A stretch of 64,000 bases of DNA, taken from assembly GCF_007489275.1 (NCBI RefSeq), contig NZ_VLNR01000026.1:1-64000 (forward strand). Direction: 5' to 3'. The position numbers were made by a program, and so were the translations under genes. This DNA is from Aquimarina algiphila. GTDB taxonomy: Bacteria; Bacteroidota; Bacteroidia; Flavobacteriales; Flavobacteriaceae. The first letter of the stretch is position 1; each line of letters opens with the position of its first letter. Below are positions 1 to 8,253 of this stretch, in pieces. The notes under the pieces were generated by a model. The model had not been told where the DNA came from. It was given only the letters and a program-made list of their open reading frames with translations, and did no database searches.

Positions 1-53
1 GGAGAGTCGATGAGAAGAAAAAGAAAAAAATCGTAATTTTAACACTGAAATAA
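1..53 (+). other. Possible 3' end of a preceding gene
   Basis: The first bases are open in two forward frames, one ending at a TAA at 34-36 and one at a TAA at 51-53. Both give lysine-rich C-terminal tails. I cannot tell which, if either, is the end of a real upstream gene. No terminator-like hairpin is obvious before the next start at 131. Confidence 0.2.
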
Positions 54-130
54 ACACGCTTTTGGGAACTGTTTTGCTATGCTCTATTTAAACAGGAATA
101 CCCGGGTCAATTTCATAGGAATCTCCAATC

Positions 131-574
131 ATGAAACCAAAACAACCAAATGTAAAATATATAGAATGGCGAAGTCCCGAAGAGTTGCATGAAACTTCTA
201 TTCAATGGGTTTTAGAACTTAAGTTTATTAAGGATGAACAACATTTTCTAGACGAACTTATTAAAAACCATACTATAGAATTAATCTCTGAAAAAACTTT
301 TGAAAAAAGTAGAGATATCGTTAATGAATTATCTACTAAAAGAAAAGAAATCGATCCGCTTCTAAAAAAAATAATCAACCATCATAATGAATTAACAATA
401 CTGATGGACGGTATCGATCAACCCAAAAAAGAAAAGCAATATAAAGAAGATCATAGAGAATTGACCATAATAGTAAATATCTACCTTAATGATTACAAAG
501 TATTGAAAAGAAAGATTTTTGACCTGATTAAAATGATAATGAAACTAGGGAAACAAAAACGATTATTAAGTTAA
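131..574 (+). CDS. Hypothetical helical protein
   Basis: A 147-residue soluble protein with no signal peptide or membrane segment. It is rich in Lys, Glu, Ile and Leu, and long stretches (about residues 40-95 and 110-147) look helical or coiled-coil. I do not recognise a family or any catalytic motif. The stop is six bases before the ATG of the next gene, and the following genes run in the same direction with short gaps, so it is probably the first gene of a small operon ending with the 2-hydroxyacid dehydrogenase. No function can be assigned. Confidence 0.65.
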   Translation: MKPKQPNVKYIEWRSPEELHETSIQWVLELKFIKDEQHFLDELIKNHTIELISEKTFEKSRDIVNELSTKRKEIDPLLKKIINHHNELTILMDGIDQPKKEKQYKEDHRELTIIVNIYLNDYKVLKRKIFDLIKMIMKLGKQKRLLS

Positions 575-580
575 TTTTTG

Positions 581-1078
581 ATGAGAGTTGTTAGAAAAAT
601 ACTCATCCTGATTTTTATTCTTTTTGCTGGATATTGGATATGGTATGAATATAAGTATAGTATGGATACTGTGATTCCTTTAAAAGTTAATCAGTCTAGT
701 CTACAAACTAAAGTTTTGATAGCATCACAAGGTAGTAGATTTAAAGATTCACTAGTACAAGGGATTTTAAAACATTATAAAAAAGATGATATTCATTTTA
801 AAGTAATCGATGCATATACTTTTTTTACTGTAAATATTGATAAATGGGACGCCATAGTGATCATTAATTCTTGGGAGTATGGCAGTCCACCGCTTAATAT
901 TAAAAAATTTATAGAAGAACACCCGGATCAATTAGATAAACTTATCATCCTATCTACAGTAGGGAGTAGCAATATTGCTCTCGAAGAAGTAGATGTTATA
1001 TCGGGAGAATCTATTCTAGAAAAAACACCTGAGTATACAAGTATTGTAACAGAACGATTAGATAAACTTATAAAGTAA
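581..1078 (+). CDS. Membrane-anchored flavodoxin-like protein
   Basis: 165 residues. I start at the ATG at 581 rather than the TTG just before it. An N-terminal membrane segment (about residues 6-22) is followed by a small alpha/beta domain. Its first strand and loop (VLIASQGS) and its later Trp/Tyr loop (INSWEYGSPP) resemble the FMN-binding loops of flavodoxins, so an envelope-anchored flavodoxin-like fold is my inference. The phosphate loop is not canonical (QGSR in place of T-x-T-G-x-T), so FMN binding is uncertain. It lies tightly between the helical protein and a lipoprotein gene. Confidence 0.5.
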   Translation: MRVVRKILILIFILFAGYWIWYEYKYSMDTVIPLKVNQSSLQTKVLIASQGSRFKDSLVQGILKHYKKDDIHFKVIDAYTFFTVNIDKWDAIVIINSWEYGSPPLNIKKFIEEHPDQLDKLIILSTVGSSNIALEEVDVISGESILEKTPEYTSIVTERLDKLIK

Positions 1079-1095
1079 AAACCAATTTAGAAAAC

Positions 1096-1761
1096 ATGAA
1101 CAAACTGTATCTTTCTCTTTTAATAATTACCGGATTATTTAGTGCTTGTACATCAAGTGAACTGGTTGAAAACTGGAAAAATCCTGATATCGATACGTTT
1201 GAAGCGCAAAAGGTGCTGGTAATAGGTATTACTCCAGATGAAAATGCAAGAAAAGTATTCGAGAAGAAACTTGCAGGAGAACTGAAAAAAAACGGGGTTA
1301 AAGCAGTAAAGAGTTTAGATTATTTTGAAAAATCTTTCACCAATTCTCCCAAGACCGAAACAGAAGTGATGAGCCTTGAGTCTCAGCTTATTGAAAAAGG
1401 TTTTGACGCTATTTTACTTTCCAAAGTACTTGGAGTTGAAGATAAAGTCACGGTGGTAAAAGCATATAGAAATCTTGATAAGACATTTGATAGTTTTAGA
1501 GACGATTATTATGAAAATCAAGATATTTATTATGATGAAGATTATTATTCTGCATATCAAATTTTTCATGCAGAATCATCCCTGTACTGTATTTGCCCAG
1601 ATAAAGAAAGAGAATTAATTTGGAAGGGATCAATAGATATTACAGAGCCAGAAAATATTAAGAAAGCCGTAAGCGATTATGTTAAAGTACTGGTATGGGC
1701 GTTAAAAGGGCAACAATTATTAATTATTGAAGAAATGACAGATGAAGGTATTGATATATAG
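1096..1761 (+). CDS. Predicted lipoprotein
   Basis: 221 residues with a lipoprotein signal peptide ending in LFSAC, so Cys18 would be lipidated. The mature part begins with a SELVENWKNPD segment common in Bacteroidetes lipoproteins of unknown function, then an alpha/beta region (VLVIGITPD). A Tyr/Asp-rich stretch lies near residues 138-155. No enzyme motif is visible. Its last 20 bases overlap the start of the dehydrogenase gene in another frame, which suggests translational coupling. Envelope location is well supported by the lipobox; the role is unknown. Confidence 0.65.
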   Translation: MNKLYLSLLIITGLFSACTSSELVENWKNPDIDTFEAQKVLVIGITPDENARKVFEKKLAGELKKNGVKAVKSLDYFEKSFTNSPKTETEVMSLESQLIEKGFDAILLSKVLGVEDKVTVVKAYRNLDKTFDSFRDDYYENQDIYYDEDYYSAYQIFHAESSLYCICPDKERELIWKGSIDITEPENIKKAVSDYVKVLVWALKGQQLLIIEEMTDEGIDI

Positions 1762-2746
1762 TGCTAAAGATTTTGAAATTCCCTTTCTGGAAAAAGCAAA
1801 CAATGAAACACATCAAATAAAATACATACCAGAGCAGCTTTCTTGTGAAACAGCTAGGTTGGCTATTGGTTTTGATGCCATAGCAATTTCTTCTGATGAT
1901 AATGGATCCTCTAGAGTATTAGAAAGATTAAAAGATTTCGGAGTTAAACATGTTGCACTGCGCTCTACAGGATTTGATAATGTAAACCTTATCGTGGCTA
2001 AGAAATTAGGAATAAAGGTTGCTAATGCTGCCGGATATTCCCCAGAGGCAATAGCAGAACATGCGGTTGCATTATTGTTAAGTCTTAATCGTAAATTGAT
2101 ACAGGCTAATGATCAAGTAAAAAACTATAATTTCTCGGTAAGTAACTTGGTGGGATTTGATCTTAATAAAAAAACAATTGGTATTGTAGGAACAGGTAGA
2201 ATAGGAACGGTAATTGCTAAAATAATGCATGGATTTAATTGTAAGATCATTGCCAATGATATTTATGAAAATCAAGAATTAAAGGAAAAATACCAAGTAA
2301 CATATGTGGAGTTAGAAGACCTATGCAAACAATCTGACGTAATATTTTTAAGTATGCCGCTTACTACCGAGACACACTATCTTATTGATGTAAATTATAT
2401 TAATCATATGAAAAGAGAGGTGTTGCTTGTTAATGTTGCAAGAGGTGCAGTGGTGTACACTCAAGATATATTGGAGGCACTAGACTCAAAAAGGATTGGG
2501 GGGTATGGAGCAGATGTTTATGAGCATGAAAGAGGTGTTTTTTTCTATGATCATTCTAAGGATAAACTCGATGATCCCATATTAAAACGTCTTATTGATC
2601 ATCCCAATGTATTACTTACTCCCCATCAAGCATTTCTTACAAAAGAAGCATTGACTAATATTGCAGAAACCACTTTTTATAATATCAATTGTTGGGAGCG
2701 CAATGAACCTGGTAAAAATGAACTGACATTGGAGTTAGTGGGGTAG
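1742..2746 (+). CDS. ldhA: D-lactate dehydrogenase-type 2-hydroxyacid dehydrogenase
   Basis: 334 residues, the usual length for NAD-dependent D-2-hydroxyacid dehydrogenases. The Rossmann signature GTGRIG lies at 150-155. The catalytic Arg (VNVARGAV, R234), Glu (YEHERG, E263) and His (LTPHQAF, H295) are all present. The segment around 258-300 (DVYEHERG, HQAFLTKEAL) matches LdhA-type D-lactate dehydrogenases better than phosphoglycerate or glyoxylate reductases. The protein is expected to interconvert pyruvate and D-lactate in the cytosol. It overlaps the preceding lipoprotein gene by 20 bases and overlaps the convergent YeeE/YedE gene by 12 bases at its 3' end. Confidence 0.85.
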   Translation: MKVLIYSAKDFEIPFLEKANNETHQIKYIPEQLSCETARLAIGFDAIAISSDDNGSSRVLERLKDFGVKHVALRSTGFDNVNLIVAKKLGIKVANAAGYSPEAIAEHAVALLLSLNRKLIQANDQVKNYNFSVSNLVGFDLNKKTIGIVGTGRIGTVIAKIMHGFNCKIIANDIYENQELKEKYQVTYVELEDLCKQSDVIFLSMPLTTETHYLIDVNYINHMKREVLLVNVARGAVVYTQDILEALDSKRIGGYGADVYEHERGVFFYDHSKDKLDDPILKRLIDHPNVLLTPHQAFLTKEALTNIAETTFYNINCWERNEPGKNELTLELVG

Positions 2747-3148
2747 TTTTGCTTTTAACACTCCATATAAAAAAGTACCTAAAATGGCTGAGATAATTAC
2801 AATGAAAATTGGTAAATAACCAGCTCCTAAAAGCACAAACATAGGACCAGGACATGCACCGGCTAGAGCCCACCCTAACCCAAAAATTATTCCGCCATAC
2901 ATGTATCTCTTAAAACTTTTGTCTTTTGGTAAGATAGTAATGTTATCTCCATAAAAGGATTTGACCTTATATCTTTTTATAAATTGGGTGACTACTATAC
3001 CTAAACCAACTGCAGAACCAATGATGCCATACATATGAAAAGATCCAAATTGAAACATTTCATAAATTCTAAACCAAGAAGCAGCTTCGGATTTGAATAA
3101 AACAATTCCGAAGAAAATACCGATACATAAATATATAATTGAACGCAT
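2735..3148 (-). CDS. YeeE/YedE-type sulfur transporter half (DUF6691)
   Basis: 137 residues with four predicted membrane helices. The motif GACPGP near residue 98 holds the conserved Cys of YeeE/YedE (TsuA-like) thiosulfate and sulfur importers. Bacteroidetes often encode the transporter as two half-length proteins, and this is the C-terminal-type half. The stop of the upstream half-gene is four bases before this start, so the two are co-transcribed and probably form one channel. The likely substrate is thiosulfate or a persulfide-type sulfur compound, inferred from family and from the rhodanese gene next door. Confidence 0.8.
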   Translation of the reverse strand: MRSIIYLCIGIFFGIVLFKSEAASWFRIYEMFQFGSFHMYGIIGSAVGLGIVVTQFIKRYKVKSFYGDNITILPKDKSFKRYMYGGIIFGLGWALAGACPGPMFVLLGAGYLPIFIVIISAILGTFLYGVLKAKLPH

Positions 3149-3152
3149 ATGT

Positions 3153-3716
3153 TTAAAATATTAAAGGAAAAATAATATGTATCATAACCAATCCACCAAT
3201 AAAAAAGCCAATGACCGCAATTAGTGAGGGCAGTTGTAAATTGCTTAACCCCGAGATAGCATGTCCAGAGGTGCACCCTCCTGCATACCTGGCTCCAAAA
3301 CCTACTAATATACCACCAATTATAAGCAGTAAAATTCCTTTTGGATCAGTTAGTATTTCGTTAGAAAATAGAAAATCTGGCATATAAGCATTACCAGCAT
3401 CTATGAATCCTTTAGATTGAAGATCAGTTATGACTTCAGGATTCATTAATACAGCTGTATCATTAGATAAAAAATTGGCAGCAATAAACCCTCCAATGAT
3501 TGTTCCCAAAGCGACCAAAAGATTCCATCGTTGAGTTTTCCAATCAAACTTAAAAAAATCAGTTGTTTTTCCTGCACCACATAGGGTACACATGGTCCTT
3601 AGATTTGAGGACATCCCAAATCCTTTTCCAACCATTAGTAATAGGAACAATACTAATGCAATTAATGGTCCTGATATATACCAAGGCCAAGGTTGATAAA
3701 TCCAATTCATAAGCAA
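3153..3716 (-). CDS. YeeE/YedE-type sulfur transporter half
   Basis: 187 residues and about five membrane helices. The motif GGCTSGH (near residue 148) is the hallmark Cys of the YeeE/YedE family, in which conserved cysteines relay the sulfur substrate across the membrane. It pairs with the smaller half downstream. A perfect Crp/Fnr-type dyad lies 40 bases upstream of the start codon and is shared with the neighbouring MBL/rhodanese gene, so import and intracellular handling of reduced sulfur look co-regulated. Substrate identity is inferred. Confidence 0.8.
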   Translation of the reverse strand: MLMNWIYQPWPWYISGPLIALVLFLLLMVGKGFGMSSNLRTMCTLCGAGKTTDFFKFDWKTQRWNLLVALGTIIGGFIAANFLSNDTAVLMNPEVITDLQSKGFIDAGNAYMPDFLFSNEILTDPKGILLLIIGGILVGFGARYAGGCTSGHAISGLSNLQLPSLIAVIGFFIGGLVMIHIIFPLIF

Positions 3717-3756
3717 TATTTTGAGGTAAAGAAATTAAAACTCAAAGGAGTTATCA

Positions 3757-3770
3757 GTAACAAATGTTAC
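3757..3770. promoter_or_regulatory. Candidate Crp/Fnr operator, site 1
   Basis: The sequence reads GTAACA-AA-TGTTAC, two perfect 6-base half-sites separated by two bases. It stands 40 bases upstream of the first transporter start codon (minus strand). The same half-sites recur upstream of the MBL/rhodanese gene at 5295-5308, and a Crp/Fnr-family regulator is encoded in the same locus. Assignment as its operator is inference. Confidence 0.7.
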
Positions 3771-3788
3771 ATTGCATGAATTTTTAAT

Positions 3789-5201
3789 TTATTTCAAAGT
3801 CGAAGGACACACATACTCTGTAGTTTTTATACCAACTTCTTTGATATCTTTAAATCCTCCTGCAACATCAATTAAATTGTGTATACCTCTACTTTTTATT
3901 ATTGATGCAGCAATTACAGAACGATATCCTCCTGCACAATGTACATAAAAGGGTTGGTTTTCTGGGAAATGAGCTAAATAATCGTTGATAAAATCTAAAG
4001 GAGAATTATGCGCATTATCTATATGTTCTGCGACAAATTCACTTTCTTTACGTACATCAAAGACAGGAAGTTCCTGATTCTCCATTCTGTTTTTAAATTC
4101 AGAAGCAGAAATAGATGTTATGGTATCGTATGTGGCTCCAGATGCTTTCCAAGCTTCAAAACCACCTTCTAGATACCCAAGAGTATGATCAAAACCTACT
4201 CTTGATAATCGAGTAATTGTTTCTTCTACTCTACCTTCTGGTGTTACCAATAAAATAGGTTGTTGTACATCGGCTATTAAAGCACCAACCCATGGAGCAA
4301 ATCCACCATCTATTCCTATAAATATAGACCTGGGGATATGCCCTTTTACATATTCGTTTTGATGTCTTACATCAAGAACAATAGCTCCGGTTTCATTAGC
4401 TAAATTTTCAAACTCTTTTGGGGATAACGGTTTTGTTCCTCGTTCTAGAACGTCTCCGATATCAGTATACCCTTCTTTGTTCATTTTTACATTTAGCGGA
4501 AAATATAAAGGAGGAGGCAACAATCCATCTGTAACTTCTTTTACAAATTCCTCTTTGGTCATATCGGATCGAAGTGCGTAATTCATTTTCTTTTGATTAC
4601 CAAGAGTATCCACAGTCTCTTTCATCATGTTTTTACCACATGCAGAACCAGCACCATGAGCAGGATAAACGATGACATCATCAGCTAGAGGCATAATTTT
4701 AGTTCTTAAACTATCATAAAGGGTCTCTGCTAATTCTTCTTGTGTTAAATGAGCCGCTTTTTGCGCAAGATCAGGACGTCCAACATCACCAAGAAATAAT
4801 GTGTCTCCGCTAAAAATAGCATGATCTTTCCCGTTTATATCTCTAAGAAGATATGTGGTACTCTCCATAGTATGCCCAGGAGTATGTAGTGCTATAATAG
4901 TGATATCTCCAAGTTTAAACTCTTGTCCATCTTTAGCAATAATGGCTTCAAAAGAAGTATTTGCGTTAGGACCGTATATAATTTTTGCACCAGTCTCTTT
5001 TGCCAAAGTAACATGACCACTTACAAAATCAGCATGAAAATGTGTCTCGAAGATGTATTTAATTTTTGCATTATCTTCCTGAGCTTTTTCTATATAAGGT
5101 TGTACTTCTCTTAAAGGATCTATTATAGCTACTTCACCATTACTTTCGATGTAATAAGCTCCTTGTGCAAGACATCCTGTATATATTTGTTCTATTTTCA
5201 T
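3789..5201 (-). CDS. MBL-fold persulfide dioxygenase-like protein with two rhodanese domains
   Basis: 470 residues. The N-terminal metallo-beta-lactamase domain (about 1-210) has THFHADFVSGH at 53-63, H110 (TPGH), D133 (SGD) and H182 (PAHG), the iron ligands of ETHE1/persulfide dioxygenase-type enzymes. Two rhodanese domains follow (about 260-355 and 365-465). The first lacks the catalytic Cys (loop TPEGRVEE); the second has it at C422 (HCAGGYRS). The layout resembles CstB-type proteins that oxidise persulfides to sulfite or thiosulfate. It is flanked by the sulfur transporter genes and the Crp/Fnr gene and has its own promoter and dyad upstream. Cytosolic sulfide/persulfide detoxification is the likely role. 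Confidence 0.85.
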   Translation of the reverse strand: MKIEQIYTGCLAQGAYYIESNGEVAIIDPLREVQPYIEKAQEDNAKIKYIFETHFHADFVSGHVTLAKETGAKIIYGPNANTSFEAIIAKDGQEFKLGDITIIALHTPGHTMESTTYLLRDINGKDHAIFSGDTLFLGDVGRPDLAQKAAHLTQEELAETLYDSLRTKIMPLADDVIVYPAHGAGSACGKNMMKETVDTLGNQKKMNYALRSDMTKEEFVKEVTDGLLPPPLYFPLNVKMNKEGYTDIGDVLERGTKPLSPKEFENLANETGAIVLDVRHQNEYVKGHIPRSIFIGIDGGFAPWVGALIADVQQPILLVTPEGRVEETITRLSRVGFDHTLGYLEGGFEAWKASGATYDTITSISASEFKNRMENQELPVFDVRKESEFVAEHIDNAHNSPLDFINDYLAHFPENQPFYVHCAGGYRSVIAASIIKSRGIHNLIDVAGGFKDIKEVGIKTTEYVCPSTLK

Positions 5202-5264
5202 GTGTTCTATTTTGAGCTTTCCTCAATTTTATAAGGAAAAACTAGTTCTTTATTATTTATTGGT

Positions 5265-5272
5265 CAAAAATA
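5265..5272 (-). promoter_or_regulatory. -7 promoter element of the MBL/rhodanese gene
   Basis: On the minus strand the sequence is TATTTTTG, an exact match to the Bacteroidetes -7 consensus TAnnTTTG. It lies 63 bases upstream of the start codon. The Crp/Fnr dyad at 5295-5308 would be centred about 42 bases upstream of the implied start site, where a class II activator sits. There is no good -33 TTG at the usual spacing, which fits an activator-dependent promoter. Confidence 0.5.
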
Positions 5273-5294
5273 AGGGAATTATTATTGCAATACG

Positions 5295-5308
5295 GTAACA
5301 ATTGTTAC
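5295..5308. promoter_or_regulatory. Candidate Crp/Fnr operator, site 2
   Basis: GTAACAATTGTTAC is a perfect 14-base palindrome, with the same half-sites as the dyad at 3757-3770. It lies between the Crp/Fnr gene stop and the MBL/rhodanese start, 93 bases before that start codon. Confidence 0.7.
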
Positions 5309-5314
5309 ATAGGT

Positions 5315-5947
5315 TCAGAAGTGTACTATTTCAATCGTATTTCTATTCAGTTTTACGATACCGTTTTGCTCAAGCTTTTTAAGTAATCTTGAAATTACAA
5401 CTCTTGATGTATGTAAATCATATGCAATTTGCTGATGAGTATTATTAATGATATTGGTTTGGTTGATTTTTGTTTTGTCTTTAAGATATTTAAGTAGTCT
5501 ATCATCCATTTTAAGGAAAGCAATACTATCAATAGTCTCAATGGCTTCTATTAATCTTTTATGATAACTTTCAAATACAAAAGCTCTCCAGGATTTGTAT
5601 TTTGCAGTCCATTCTTCCATTTTTTCTACTGGAATCATAACCAATCTAGCATTGGTCTCAGCAACAGCTTTAATTTCGCTTTTATGATGTCCTAAACAAC
5701 AAGATAAGGTCATAGCACATGTGTCTCCACGTTCTAAGAAGTACAATAATAACTCATCGCCATCAGTATCTCCTCTAAGAATTTTAATAGCTCCATTAAG
5801 AATTAAAGGCATAGCGGTTATATAGCTTCCCGGTCGAATAAGCTCAAAACCTTCTGGTACTTCTTTAAAAGTAGCTACATTGTTGATTTCCTGTAGAAGC
5901 TCTTCTTCAAAAAGATGACCATAATTATTTTTAATTTCCTGAATCAT
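5315..5947 (-). CDS. Crp/Fnr-family transcriptional regulator
   Basis: 210 residues. A cyclic-nucleotide-binding-like beta-roll (about 25-120) and dimerisation helix are followed by a Crp-type helix-turn-helix (about 165-200; TSRVVISRLLKKLE). The beta-roll lacks a convincing cAMP phosphate-binding motif. It carries three cysteines close together, C77, C83 and C84 (SCCLGHH), which could sense redox state or persulfides. The gene stands directly upstream of the MBL/rhodanese gene. Two identical-class dyads in the sulfur promoters make it the probable local activator. It overlaps the patatin gene by 17 bases. Family call is firm; the signal is unknown. Confidence 0.85.
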   Translation of the reverse strand: MIQEIKNNYGHLFEEELLQEINNVATFKEVPEGFELIRPGSYITAMPLILNGAIKILRGDTDGDELLLYFLERGDTCAMTLSCCLGHHKSEIKAVAETNARLVMIPVEKMEEWTAKYKSWRAFVFESYHKRLIEAIETIDSIAFLKMDDRLLKYLKDKTKINQTNIINNTHQQIAYDLHTSRVVISRLLKKLEQNGIVKLNRNTIEIVHF

Positions 5948-6722
5948 TTTTTCTGTTCTTTAGAAATAATTCTAATTGTAATTGAGCTTCTTCATATCCC
6001 AGAGCATATACTTTATCCATACTGCTGCTGTTAAAGATTCCGTGATTGACTAATTGCTTTGGTTGAATTATAATATCACAGTGTTTAAATTTGATTTCGG
6101 CATTTGGCATTGCCCTAAGGTAGTAGGCACGTTGCATTACATTATAGGAGTGTTTAAAATCTGAAATCTTGGGTTTTTTAATAGGAGATACATCTACACC
6201 AATAATCATATCACAATGTTTCATAAGTGGTGATACCGGGAAATTATCAAGAATACCACCATCGGCATAAAGTTGATCTTGGATCATTATGGGAGTAAAA
6301 ACTCCGGGGAAAGCGGCAGAGGCCAATATAGGTTTGATTAATTCTCCTTTATCAAATACTTCTACTGTTCCTTCTATTAAATTTGTGGCGGTAACAAAAA
6401 GTTTTTTAGGTAAAGCTTCAAAAGAATTCTCGGGAAAAAAATTCTCAAGATCATCATGAAATTTTTCAGAATCTAAGAACCCTGCTTTTTTACGGGTGAA
6501 CCTGTTAAAATTAAATATGGATGTTTTTTGAAAGAAATTTCTAATTTCCTGAGGAGAATATCCTCCGGCATATAATGAGCCTACTATTGCTCCAGCACTG
6601 GTTCCTGAGATGTAATTAGGTTTGATTCCGGCTTCTTGTATTGCCTGAATTGCACCAATATGGGCAACACCCTTAAACCCTCCGCCAGATAGTACCAATC
6701 CTATATTCTTAGATGTTTTCAT
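5931..6722 (-). CDS. Patatin-like phospholipase
   Basis: 263 residues from the ATG at 6722. A TTG six codons earlier is possible, but the ATG gives the usual family start. The oxyanion-hole glycines (GGGFKG, 13-18), nucleophile elbow GTSAG with Ser42, and the catalytic Asp in DGG (D154) are all present. It belongs to the RssA/YchK-type bacterial patatins, predicted cytosolic lipid acyl hydrolases. It lies between the cardiolipin synthase and the Crp/Fnr gene with almost no gaps, suggesting one transcript and a link to membrane lipid turnover. Its natural substrate cannot be read from sequence. Confidence 0.85.
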   Translation of the reverse strand: MKTSKNIGLVLSGGGFKGVAHIGAIQAIQEAGIKPNYISGTSAGAIVGSLYAGGYSPQEIRNFFQKTSIFNFNRFTRKKAGFLDSEKFHDDLENFFPENSFEALPKKLFVTATNLIEGTVEVFDKGELIKPILASAAFPGVFTPIMIQDQLYADGGILDNFPVSPLMKHCDMIIGVDVSPIKKPKISDFKHSYNVMQRAYYLRAMPNAEIKFKHCDIIIQPKQLVNHGIFNSSSMDKVYALGYEEAQLQLELFLKNRKNDSGN

Positions 6723-6740
6723 TATAGAAATTATATACAA

Positions 6741-8162
6741 TTATAAAATAGGACTAAAGATCTTAGCAACTCCTTCTTTAAGTTTTTCATGCCAAGGTCT
6801 TAATACAAAGGTATCATAGTTAAGTCGAATACTTTTACTACAATCATTTAAAAAATCATTTTTGAGAGCTACTGCAAAGGAATCATCGTAGATTACTGCG
6901 TTAACTTCATAATTTTGTTCAAAACTTCGAACATCCAGATTGGTTGTACCCACAGATGATATCGTATTATCGGCAACAACAGTTTTACTATGTAAAAAAC
7001 CTTTTGGGAATAAATAAATCTTTACTCCAGCTTGTAATAATCTTTCAAAATAAGATCTGATACACCACTTAACAATTATATTATCAGATTTGTCTGAAAG
7101 TAATAATCTTACATCGACCCTGCTTAGAGAAGCTACTTTTAATGCATCCAAAATAGATTCTCCAGGAATGATATAAGGGTTGGTGATATAAACATATTCT
7201 TTGGCCTCATTGATTATAGAAAAATACATCTGTTGTGTGGCAGAAAAATCAGAATCTGGTCCACTATGTACGATTTGAGCAGTAGAGCCGTCTGTTTTTT
7301 TATGAGGATGGAAATATGAAATATCTAATATTTCATCATCCCCACTCACCAAATACCAGTCCATAGCAAATATGGCCTGGAGATTATGTACGATAGGTCC
7401 TTTTAATTGTAAATGCATATCGTACCAGGCTCCAAGATCAGGATCTCCATTAACATATTTGTCAGATACATTTATCCCTCCTGTAAAGGCAATTTCATCA
7501 TCAATAACTATGATTTTACGATGATTCCTATAGTTTATCGAGGATAAAAATTTACCAAAGCGGATAGGCAAGAATTTATGAATTTCTACTCCTATATGCT
7601 TAAGCTTATTAATATATTTTTTGCTCAGAGATCTACTTCCTATCCCATCATAAAGAATACGAACTTTTACTCCGTTTTTTATTTTTTTTCTAAAAAGTTC
7701 AAAAAGACCATTGGTCAATTCACCTTCTTCAAAAATATAATACTCCAGGTGGATAAAATGCTCAGCTTTTTCTAATGCATTGAATATTGCCTGAAAAGTA
7801 GCTCTTCCATTTTTAAGAAGCTTTAAGTCATTTCCTGTACATGGAGAAAAATAGGAATTTTTAGTAATTAAAGAAATCATCTTGTGATGTTCTTCGTATT
7901 CTTCTTCAGTTATTGGAGAATATTGATCTAAAGCTTTTTTGATGTATGAAGTTATTTTTGGAGTATGCCTAAGTTCAAATAACTTGTTTTTTCTTCGATT
8001 TCGACCTAACATCAGGTATAAGAACATTCCTCCGACAGGAATGGTAAAGATTGCAAGTAACCAAGCCAATGTTTTGGTAGGACGCATCCCGTTAAGAAGT
8101 AACCTAACAATGATAAAAATTCCGATTAGGATATAGAGCGAGATGATAAAGTATAATAACAT
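6741..8162 (-). CDS. cls: Cardiolipin synthase
   Basis: 473 residues, normal for the ClsA type. Two N-terminal membrane helices (about 3-22 and 32-52) are followed by two phospholipase-D HKD motifs: H214-x-K216 with D221, and H391-x-K393 with D398, each followed by the expected Gly/Asn residues. The enzyme condenses two phosphatidylglycerol molecules to cardiolipin at the inner membrane. It is followed after 18 bases by the patatin-like gene, so synthesis and deacylation of phospholipids may be co-expressed. Confidence 0.9.
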   Translation of the reverse strand: MLLYFIISLYILIGIFIIVRLLLNGMRPTKTLAWLLAIFTIPVGGMFLYLMLGRNRRKNKLFELRHTPKITSYIKKALDQYSPITEEEYEEHHKMISLITKNSYFSPCTGNDLKLLKNGRATFQAIFNALEKAEHFIHLEYYIFEEGELTNGLFELFRKKIKNGVKVRILYDGIGSRSLSKKYINKLKHIGVEIHKFLPIRFGKFLSSINYRNHRKIIVIDDEIAFTGGINVSDKYVNGDPDLGAWYDMHLQLKGPIVHNLQAIFAMDWYLVSGDDEILDISYFHPHKKTDGSTAQIVHSGPDSDFSATQQMYFSIINEAKEYVYITNPYIIPGESILDALKVASLSRVDVRLLLSDKSDNIIVKWCIRSYFERLLQAGVKIYLFPKGFLHSKTVVADNTISSVGTTNLDVRSFEQNYEVNAVIYDDSFAVALKNDFLNDCSKSIRLNYDTFVLRPWHEKLKEGVAKIFSPIL

Positions 8163-8253
8163 CTATTATGCGAATTTGACTATTTCCTCTAAAATATTTA
8201 AAAAAAATAAACAAGTATAATAAAAGAACATAAATAGCAGATAAGAGAATATA

